This document shows, piece by piece, positions 1-4,868 of a stretch of DNA of 10,535 nt; the stretch's first letter is position 1, and every line of letters starts with the position of its first letter. A program made the translations under genes and the position numbers. Below the pieces are notes generated by a model. It saw only the letters and a program-made list of their open reading frames with translations. It ran no database searches and was not told where the DNA came from. The DNA is from JAHEFX01 sp964614585. GTDB taxonomy: Bacteria; Actinomycetota; Acidimicrobiia; Spongiisociales; JAENVV01. The stretch spans positions 1 to 10,535 of the forward strand of contig CAZTLW010000082.1 in the NCBI GenBank assembly GCA_964614585.1, given 5' to 3'.

Positions 1-97
1 CCGCCGGCCGACGCAGGAGGCCGGTGGGAGGGGGGCGGTTCCAGAGAGCGGCGAAGGGCCACTGTGATCCGGCTCCTCGCACCCGATTCGCCCAACG

Positions 98-123
98 GTT
101 TGGCGGACCGGCTTGGCGGGTAG
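98..123 (+). promoter_or_regulatory. SigB/SigF-type general-stress promoter (P1)
   Basis: GTTT at 98-101 and GGGTAG at 118-123 are separated by exactly 16 nt. This fits the general-stress sigma class (GTTT-N14-17-GGGTA of actinobacterial SigF/SigB). The expected transcript start near 130 leaves a leader of about 20 nt with a good ribosome binding site before the ATG at 152. The same two boxes at the same spacing recur before three other genes in this window. Confidence 0.75.
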
Positions 124-137
124 GGCCATCGCGATCC

Positions 138-146
138 AGAGAGGAG
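138..146 (+). promoter_or_regulatory. Ribosome binding site deciding the start at 152
   Basis: AGAGAGGAG lies 5 nt before ATG 152. The alternative in-frame TTG at 113 has no such site and would lie upstream of the transcript start predicted from P1, so the ATG is chosen. Confidence 0.75.
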
Positions 147-151
147 TGCCC

Positions 152-370
152 ATGACCACCACCGCAGAACGACTCCGGGAGACCGAGGAGCGCCTCGACC
201 GGGCGAATCGGGCCCTCGACGCCGCCGAACAGGCGGTCGGCAACGCCGCCGAGGCCGCCGAGGCCGTCGAGCGCTGGCGGAGCGATCCGCGGGCCATCGC
301 CGTGGCGAGCACGGTGGTGGCGGCCGTGATCGCGCTGATCGTGTGGCTCGTGGTCCGGCGCGAGGACTGA
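152..370 (+). CDS. Small tail-anchored membrane protein, probable stress protein
   Basis: A 72-residue protein. Residues 1-45 are Ala/Glu/Arg-rich and predicted to form a long charged helix or coiled coil. Residues 48-68 are one hydrophobic segment, followed by a short RRED tail. This suggests a C-terminally anchored membrane protein with its helix in the cytoplasm. The plan (charged helix, short Asp-Pro linker, C-terminal membrane segment) resembles the enterobacterial ElaB/YqjD group, which is stationary-phase induced and ribosome-associated. The likeness is architectural only and I claim no homology. It sits first in the stress island behind promoter P1 and converges on the next gene across a strong hairpin. 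I do not recognise a named family. Confidence 0.75.
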   Translation: MTTTAERLRETEERLDRANRALDAAEQAVGNAAEAAEAVERWRSDPRAIAVASTVVAAVIALIVWLVVRRED

Positions 371-394
371 CCCCTCCCACACCCCATGACGACC

Positions 395-422
395 AAGGGC
401 CCCGGGACGTCCCGGGGCCCTT
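395..422. terminator. Bidirectional hairpin terminator between convergent genes
   Basis: A perfect 13-bp stem: arm 395-407 begins AAGGGCCCC and arm 410-422 is its exact reverse complement, with CG between (in practice an ACGT loop). The flanking A/T pairs give only a two-base tract, so release would depend on the hairpin. It lies between genes ending at 370 (+) and 444 (-). Confidence 0.75.
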
Positions 423-443
423 CGTCCTGCGTGGCGTGGGGGT

Positions 444-1007
444 TCAGAAGCGGTTCATCGCCTTCGGGTTCGTGGCGGCCATGACGGGCTCGGCGTCGTC
501 GATGACGCCGGCATCGTCGTCGTGCACGCCCACCGCCACCGTGCCCTCGGCGTCGGCCGAGAAGGTCTCCTGCCAGGCCTCGGACATGCCGGTGCCACGC
601 ATCCAACCCACGGGCACCCCGAGCAGGGCGCCGAAACCGGCGCCTGCGATGGCTCCGAAGACGAAGGGAATGACCTCGGTGACCGCGGCCACGATCCCAC
701 CGACGATGCCGAAGAACACCGCGCCGATGCCGGCGGCGATCGCCACTCGACCCCCGAGCAGGCGCGGGCGCCTGGGCTCGTCGGACGGTCGCTCGATCGG
801 CCAGGCACCGAGCAGCGAGATGTCCCGGGGTGGGACCCCGCCCTGCTCGAGTTCGAGGATCACCTCACGAGCGCGGCCGGCATCCTCGTAGGCCGCGACG
901 AGGTTGTGGTCGCGGCGGACCTCGTCGAGGGTCGTCATGGGCGTGCCGGGATGGCGATCGATGCCGTCGACCGGCGGGGTGTCTGGTGAGGGGCTGCGTT
1001 CGTACAT
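444..1007 (-). CDS. General-stress (YflT-like) protein with glycine-rich membrane segments
   Basis: 187 residues. Residues 27-67 have the helix-strand pattern of the general stress protein 17M/YflT-like domain (VAAYEDAGRAREVILELEQGG, then DISLLG). Residues 87-138 are hydrophobic and glycine-rich with small-residue spacing (GIGAVFFGIVGG; GAIAGAGFGALLG), giving probably two close membrane passes or a glycine-zipper hairpin. Residues 156-187 (TVAVGVHDDD, ending NPKAMNRF) look like a returning strand-helix element of the soluble domain. Start: GTG 1013, ATG 1010 and ATG 1007 follow one another. GGAG at 1016-1019 is 8 nt from ATG 1007, 5 from 1010 and 2 from 1013, so 1007 is preferred. An internal ATG at 938, just before the domain, has no ribosome site. 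It is transcribed divergently from dps from promoter P2. The family call is from pattern memory and is moderate; membrane location is firmer. Confidence 0.7.
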   Translation of the reverse strand: MYERSPSPDTPPVDGIDRHPGTPMTTLDEVRRDHNLVAAYEDAGRAREVILELEQGGVPPRDISLLGAWPIERPSDEPRRPRLLGGRVAIAAGIGAVFFGIVGGIVAAVTEVIPFVFGAIAGAGFGALLGVPVGWMRGTGMSEAWQETFSADAEGTVAVGVHDDDAGVIDDAEPVMAATNPKAMNRF

Positions 1008-1037
1008 CATCACTGCTCCATGTGGGTCGGCCGCGAC

Positions 1038-1063
1038 CTACCCGGCGGTCCGACGACGGAAAC
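1038..1063 (-). promoter_or_regulatory. SigB/SigF-type general-stress promoter (P2, minus strand)
   Basis: Reading the minus strand, GTTT (1063-1060) and GGGTAG (1043-1038) are separated by 16 nt, identical in spacing to P1, P3 and P4. The expected start near 1031 gives a leader of about 24 nt that contains the GGAG at 1019-1016. It drives the minus-strand gene ending at 444. Confidence 0.75.
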
Positions 1064-1086
1064 CCCGCGGTCTGGGGACCGGGCAG

Positions 1087-1112
1087 GTTTGGCCCGGGCG
1101 AGTTCCGGGTAG
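1087..1112 (+). promoter_or_regulatory. SigB/SigF-type general-stress promoter (P3) for dps
   Basis: GTTT at 1087-1090 and GGGTAG at 1107-1112 with a 16-nt spacer. The -10 ends only 9 nt before ATG 1122, so the transcript would start at or within 1-3 nt of the start codon, giving a leaderless or near-leaderless mRNA. No separate Shine-Dalgarno sequence fits in between. Confidence 0.75.
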
Positions 1113-1121
1113 GCGGCCGAC

Positions 1122-1694
1122 ATGACACACCGAACCGACTCCGCCTATGCGCCGTCCGGCCTCGACGAGGGGACGGCGACCAAGGTCGGCGACCTGCTCC
1201 AGGATCGCCTCAACTCCCTCGTCGATCTCGGGCTGACGCTCAAGCACGTCCATTGGAACGTGGTCGGGCCCGGCTTCATCGCCGTCCACGAGATGCTCGA
1301 CGGGCACGTGGCCGACGTGCGTCGGATGTCCGACGAGGTGGCCGAACGCATCGCCACGCTCGGCGGCATCCCCAACGGCCTGCCCGGCCACCTGACCGAG
1401 CATCGCCGGTGGAACGACTACGCCCTCGGTCGAGCCGTGGTGGAAGCCCACCTCGGGGCCCTCGACCTCGTCTACGACGGCGTCCTCGCCGACCATCGGG
1501 CCGCGATCGGCGAAACCGCCGAGATGGACCCCGTCACCGAGGACATGCTGATCGCCCAGACCGGGATCCTCGAGCTCCAGCAGTGGTTCATCCGGGCCCA
1601 CCTGGCCAACACGTCCGGTGAGCTCTCGACCGCGGGCGCCGAGGACGAACTCGACGCCGCCGCCCAGGCGGCCACGGCCGACCCACGCGACTGA
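1122..1694 (+). CDS. dps: Dps, DNA-binding/ferritin-like protein of starved cells
   Basis: 190 residues. Dps forms a hollow dodecamer that oxidises Fe(II), usually with hydrogen peroxide, stores the iron and shields DNA. All ferroxidase ligands known from E. coli Dps (H51, H63, D67, D78, E82) are found at the same spacing: H44, H56, D60, D71 and E75, and W45 follows the first His as in E. coli. The C-terminal helix (residues about 147-161, ILELQQWFIRAHLAN) is also typical. Residues 1-16 form a short tail with only one Arg, and the C-terminal 25 residues are Ala/Asp/Glu-rich, so neither tail is an obvious lysine-rich DNA-binding extension. It is divergent from the YflT-like gene and read from P3. 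Stress control fits the role. Confidence 0.95.
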   Translation: MTHRTDSAYAPSGLDEGTATKVGDLLQDRLNSLVDLGLTLKHVHWNVVGPGFIAVHEMLDGHVADVRRMSDEVAERIATLGGIPNGLPGHLTEHRRWNDYALGRAVVEAHLGALDLVYDGVLADHRAAIGETAEMDPVTEDMLIAQTGILELQQWFIRAHLANTSGELSTAGAEDELDAAAQAATADPRD

Positions 1695-1715
1695 GTCCGC
1701 ACACGAACCCCGAGT

Positions 1716-1748
1716 GATCGACCGGCCGCTTCGCGCGGCCGGTCGATC
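1716..1748 (+). terminator. Hairpin terminator after dps
   Basis: A 14-bp perfect stem: arm 1716-1729 begins GATCGACCGG, arm 1735-1748 is its exact reverse complement, loop TTCGC. There is no T tract. It separates dps from the phosphatase gene, so the latter needs its own promoter. Confidence 0.7.
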
Positions 1749-1754
1749 GCGACG

Positions 1755-1760
1755 TAGGCT
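1755..1760 (+). promoter_or_regulatory. Leaderless-type -10 element for the phosphatase gene
   Basis: TAGGCT matches the actinobacterial -10 TANNNT and lies 6 nt before ATG 1767, the spacing expected when transcription starts at the A of the ATG. No Shine-Dalgarno and no good -35 are visible; the -35 region overlaps the dps terminator stem. It is not of the GTTT-N16-GGGTAG type. Confidence 0.5.
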
Positions 1761-1766
1761 CGCGTC

Positions 1767-2519
1767 ATGCTCGACGAAGCCGGCGGTCCGCCGGAACGGG
1801 GGGAGTCCGACGCTGCCATCGAGGACGGTGCGCTGGCCGACGCCCTGGAAGCGGCTCTGGTACCGACGGACCTCGACCTCGGGGACGGCATCACCGTCGC
1901 GGTCAGGTACGTCCCGACGGCCGGTCTGATCGGCGGTGACTTCTACGACGCGCTCGCCATCGATGGCGCGAGACTCTTCCTCCTGGGTGATGTGGCCGGT
2001 CACGGCCTCGACGCCGCCCAGGTGATGGCGACGATGCGCGCCTACCTTCGCGCCCTGGGGTTCGAGCACGGCGAACCCTCGACCATCCTGCGAATCGCCA
2101 ACGATCTGCTCATCGAGGACCCCCGCGCGGATCTGGTGACCGCCATCGTGGCGCGCTGGGAGCCCCGCTGGCGGCGCCTGTCGGTGGCCAGCGCCGGCCA
2201 CGTGCCGCCGTTGGTCCGGGAACCCGACGGGGCGGTGGAGGTGCTGCTCGCCGATCGGGGACCGGTGCTCGGGGCCTTCGACGACGGCCCCTGGACCACC
2301 TTCACCCGGACACTCGAACCGGGCGCCACCCTCCTGCTCTACACCGACGGACTCATCGAGCAGCACTCCCTCGACCTCGCCGACGGCACCCGGTTCATCA
2401 CGGACCGCTGGGCGTCCGCCGACTCCGACGACGTCGAATCCGTGGCCGATGCCCTCCTGGCCGGCGTTCCTCACTCGCCGCGCGACGACGTGGCTCTCGT
2501 CGTCATCCGCTTCGACTGA
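1767..2519 (+). CDS. SpoIIE/RsbU-type PP2C serine phosphatase, stand-alone
   Basis: 250 residues. Phosphatases of this family dephosphorylate the STAS anti-sigma antagonist (RsbV-like), freeing it to bind the anti-sigma kinase and release a general-stress sigma factor. The PP2C motifs are all there: RYVPTAGLIGGDFYDA (47-62, metal-binding D58), GDVAGHG (74-80, D75), SAGHVPP (142-148), LLYTDGLIE (190-198, D194) and RDDVALVVIR (239-248, D240/D241). The family's catalytic domain fills the protein from about residue 30; the first 30 residues are acidic and carry no PAS, GAF or response-regulator module, so how it senses a signal is not evident. It lies among genes with SigB/SigF-like promoters but has its own leaderless -10. 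The family is certain; the target sigma pathway is inferred. Confidence 0.9.
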   Translation: MLDEAGGPPERGESDAAIEDGALADALEAALVPTDLDLGDGITVAVRYVPTAGLIGGDFYDALAIDGARLFLLGDVAGHGLDAAQVMATMRAYLRALGFEHGEPSTILRIANDLLIEDPRADLVTAIVARWEPRWRRLSVASAGHVPPLVREPDGAVEVLLADRGPVLGAFDDGPWTTFTRTLEPGATLLLYTDGLIEQHSLDLADGTRFITDRWASADSDDVESVADALLAGVPHSPRDDVALVVIRFD

Positions 2520-2521
2520 CC

Positions 2522-2547
2522 GTTTCGAGTAGCTCGGCCGTGGGTAG
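2522..2547 (+). promoter_or_regulatory. SigB/SigF-type general-stress promoter (P4)
   Basis: GTTT at 2522-2525 and GGGTAG at 2542-2547, again with a 16-nt spacer. It starts 3 bases after the phosphatase stop. The expected start near 2554 leaves about 35 nt of leader containing AGGAAAGGA (2567-2575). Confidence 0.75.
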
Positions 2548-2588
2548 GGCTCCGTCGTACGCAACCAGGAAAGGAACGTGTTGCGACC

Positions 2589-3068
2589 ATGACGACTCGA
2601 TCCGAGATGGGAACGGCCCACATGAAGCAGGGACCCGGATCGACCAAGGACGTCCTCGAGGAGCTCGTCGCGACCGACCTCGATGCCCAGCGCGGCTTCG
2701 GGCGGGCCGCCGAGTTGATCGATGACGACGGCCTTGCCAGCCGCTTCCGGTCGATGGCCGCCGAGCGGGGCCGCATGGCAAGCGAGTTGCTCAACGCCGG
2801 CGCCCGTCACGGGGTCGAGGACCGCGATCGCGGGACCGCCGGGGGCGCCCTCCGCCGGGCGTGGATGACGCTGAAGGACGAGGTGGTCGACGACGACCGC
2901 GCCATCCTCGCGACCATCGCCAAGGCCGAGAACGAGGCACTGGAGACCTACACACAGGCGCTCCGAGCCGACCTCCCCGACGACGTCGACGGCCTCGTCC
3001 GGCGACAGTTCGCCGAGGTGAAGTCCGCCCACGACGCCGTGGTCGAACTCCGCGACGCCCGAGCCTGA
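2589..3068 (+). CDS. DUF2383 (PA2169-type) four-helix-bundle protein
   Basis: 159 residues. It matches the DUF2383/PA2169 family, ferritin-like helical bundles whose biochemical role is unsettled. Visible family features are VATDLDAQRGFGRAAEL (27-43), a helix SRFRSMAAERGRMASEL (51-67), then GALRRAWMTLKDEVV (86-100), the acidic helix AKAENEALETYTQAL (111-125) and a last helix 137-156. Four helices of similar length cover residues 19-156. The start is uncertain: AGGAAAGGA is about 13 nt from ATG 2589, rather far; ATG 2607 and ATG 2622 are in frame and would still keep the whole domain, the latter with GGGA 9 nt before it. It is read from P4 and ends in a strong hairpin, so it looks like its own stress-induced transcript. 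It is the second helical-bundle protein in the island beside Dps. Confidence 0.85.
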   Translation: MTTRSEMGTAHMKQGPGSTKDVLEELVATDLDAQRGFGRAAELIDDDGLASRFRSMAAERGRMASELLNAGARHGVEDRDRGTAGGALRRAWMTLKDEVVDDDRAILATIAKAENEALETYTQALRADLPDDVDGLVRRQFAEVKSAHDAVVELRDARA

Positions 3069-3082
3069 CCGGATCCCCGAAC

Positions 3083-3112
3083 ACCGGGGCCGCCCCACGG
3101 GGCGGCCCCGGT
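3083..3112. terminator. Bidirectional hairpin terminator between convergent genes
   Basis: A perfect 14-bp stem: arm 3083-3096 begins ACCGGGGCC, arm 3099-3112 is its exact reverse complement, with AC between. There is no T tract. It lies between the DUF2383 gene (+, ends 3068) and the thioesterase gene (-, ends 3148) and would insulate both. Confidence 0.75.
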
Positions 3113-3147
3113 CGCGCGTGAACGGCCGAGCAGGAGCCCAGCCGGCG

Positions 3148-3594
3148 TCAGGGGCGGGGGCGGACCGCCATCGTCACCGTCGAGCGGGCCACCAGTCGGT
3201 CGCCGCTTCGCATCTCGATGTCCCAGACCCAGGTGGTGCGGCCCCGGTGGACGGGCACCGCCCGTGCTTCCACGATCCCCTCGGTGGCCGGCCGGAGGAA
3301 GTTGGTGCTGTTGGACATGCCCATGCAGATGTTGCCCTCGTCGGCGACCGCCATGGCGGTCCCGACCGAGGCGACGGTCTCGGCGAGGGCGGCGTACATG
3401 CCGCCGTGCACGATGCCGTAGGGCTGGCGCGCCCGGTCGTCGATCTCGAACCAGGCCCGCCACGAGCCGTCCGGCTCACCGGTGGGCTCGTAGCCGATGC
3501 CGTGGTGCCGCTCGAAGGTCGTCGCCTTCCTCGGTTCGCTTGGAAGGTCGCGGTCCGGCAGGGCCGAACCGCCGCTCTCCTCAGGACCGCTCAT
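3148..3594 (-). CDS. Hotdog-fold acyl-CoA thioesterase (PaaI/YdiI type)
   Basis: 148 residues, usual for the family after a disordered N-terminal 25. These enzymes hydrolyse acyl- or aryl-CoA thioesters in the cytoplasm. The signature is at 60-72: GIVHGGMYAALAE, with H63-G64-G65 and E72 at the position of the catalytic acid in the YdiI/EntH branch. The closing strands VHRGRTTWVWDIEM (115-128) and RLVARSTVTMAV (133-144) fit the fold. The start is ATG 3594, whose ATGA overlaps the TGA of the hydroxymethyltransferase gene, so it is the last gene of a translationally coupled operon. The in-frame open frame runs far upstream, but that part is antisense noise through the neighbour. The substrate cannot be told from sequence. 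Confidence 0.88.
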   Translation of the reverse strand: MSGPEESGGSALPDRDLPSEPRKATTFERHHGIGYEPTGEPDGSWRAWFEIDDRARQPYGIVHGGMYAALAETVASVGTAMAVADEGNICMGMSNSTNFLRPATEGIVEARAVPVHRGRTTWVWDIEMRSGDRLVARSTVTMAVRPRP

Positions 3595-4868
3595 CCGACG
3601 TACCCCGGGAAGTCCTCGGGATAGGGCGGGTGGGCCTTGGCGATCTCGCGCACCCTCGCCTCGAGGGGGGCGAGGGCGCCCTCGTCGTCGCCGGCCCGGA
3701 GCACGGCGGCGATGAGCGAAGCCACCTCGGCGTGCTCGGTGGTGCCGAGACCCTGGGTGGTGGACGCGGGCGTCCCGACCCGGAGCCCGCTCGTGCGGAA
3801 CGGTGGGCGGGGGTCGTTGGGGATCGAGTTGAAGTTCAGGGTGACGCCGATGCGGTCGAGGCGCTTGGCCGCCTCGCGACCGGTGAGTTCGGGGTCGACC
3901 GAGCGGAGGTCGAGGAGCATGAGGTGGTTGTCGGTGCCGCCGGTCACCAGCCGCACGCCCTCCTCGGTGAACCGCTCCGCCATGGCGGCCGCGTTGGCCA
4001 CGATGCGCGCCGCATAGTCGCGGAAGGCGGGCTGGGCGGCCTCGTGGAAGCCGGCGGCCTTGCCGGCGATCTGGTTGTACAGCGAGCCGCCCTGGACGTT
4101 GGGGAACAGCCCCTTCTCGATGCGGCGACCGAGCTCCTCGTCGTTGGTCACGACCGCCCCGCCCCGCGAGGCCCGCAGGGCCTTGTGGGTGGTGAACGAC
4201 ACGACGTCGGCGTGCTCGACCGGGTTGGGCATCGCCCGGCCCGCCACGAGGCCGATGAAGTGGGCGGCGTCGACCATGAAGACGGCGCCCACCTCGTCGG
4301 CGATCGACCGGAACGCCTCGTAGTCGAGGTGGCGGGGGTAGGCGGAGTAGCCCGCGAGGACGATCTTCGGCCGGTGCTCGACCGCGAGCCGGCGAACCTC
4401 GTCCATGTCGATGCGCTCCGTCTCGGGGTCGATGCCGTAGGAGACGAAGTCGTAGAGGCGGCCGGAGAAGTTGACCGGGGAGCCGTGGGTGAGGTGCCCG
4501 CCCTGGTCGAGCGCCATGCCGAGCACGGTGTCGCCGGGCTCGAGAAGGGAGAAGTACACCGCCATGTTCGCCTGGGCACCCGAGTGCGGCTGCACGTTGG
4601 CATGGGCGCCGCCGAACAGCGCCAGGCATCGAGCCTTGGCCAACTCCTCCATCTCGTCGACGACCGCGCACCCCTCGTAGTACCGACGGCCGGGGAAGCC
4701 CTCGGCGTACTTGTTGGTGAAGACCGAGCCGGTCGCGGACAACACGGCCCGGGAGACGAAGTTCTCCGAGGCGATGAGGTGGATCGAGGAGTTCTGGCGG
4801 GCGAGGTCCCGGCGGATGAGCCCGGCCAGCTCCGGGTCCACCGTCTCGAGGGGTCGGTCGTCGGTCAT
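3591..4868 (-). CDS. glyA: Serine hydroxymethyltransferase, divergent form
   Basis: 425 residues, normal length. SHMT is a PLP enzyme converting serine and tetrahydrofolate to glycine and methylene-tetrahydrofolate. The key residues fall at E. coli-like positions: Y54 and E56 (NKYAEGFPG), Y64, H125 (GGHLTHG), D200 and H203 (VDAAH), Schiff-base K229 (TTHK), N347, and carboxylate-binding R363 (SGLRVGTPA). Oddities against typical GlyA: YYEGCAVVD (63-71) instead of YYGGCEYVD, SFTTHKALRASRGG (224-237) instead of TTTTHKTLxGPRGG, and FPNVQGGSLYN (255-265) instead of FPGGQGGPLMH. The active site is preserved, so an active enzyme is likely, but it may be a second SHMT or have a shifted substrate. Its ATG overlaps the LysR stop (ATGA), and its TGA overlaps the thioesterase ATG. 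A TACCCT -10 just upstream could also give a leaderless transcript. Confidence 0.9.
   Translation of the reverse strand: MTDDRPLETVDPELAGLIRRDLARQNSSIHLIASENFVSRAVLSATGSVFTNKYAEGFPGRRYYEGCAVVDEMEELAKARCLALFGGAHANVQPHSGAQANMAVYFSLLEPGDTVLGMALDQGGHLTHGSPVNFSGRLYDFVSYGIDPETERIDMDEVRRLAVEHRPKIVLAGYSAYPRHLDYEAFRSIADEVGAVFMVDAAHFIGLVAGRAMPNPVEHADVVSFTTHKALRASRGGAVVTNDEELGRRIEKGLFPNVQGGSLYNQIAGKAAGFHEAAQPAFRDYAARIVANAAAMAERFTEEGVRLVTGGTDNHLMLLDLRSVDPELTGREAAKRLDRIGVTLNFNSIPNDPRPPFRTSGLRVGTPASTTQGLGTTEHAEVASLIAAVLRAGDDEGALAPLEARVREIAKAHPPYPEDFPGYVG

Noticed and set aside
1..97. Possible gene fragment or signal at the left edge
   Set aside because: No reading frame with family features, no convincing hairpin and no promoter box seen before P1.
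1732..1760. A fifth SigB/SigF-type promoter before the phosphatase gene
   Set aside because: The bases 20 nt upstream of CGTAGG are CGCG rather than GTTT and there is no GGG before TAG; a leaderless TANNNT fits better.
1038..3098. 686-residue open frame on the minus strand across dps, the phosphatase and DUF2383 genes
   Set aside because: It lies antisense to three genes with clear family motifs, has no family motif itself, and is the kind of long stop-free frame that high GC creates.
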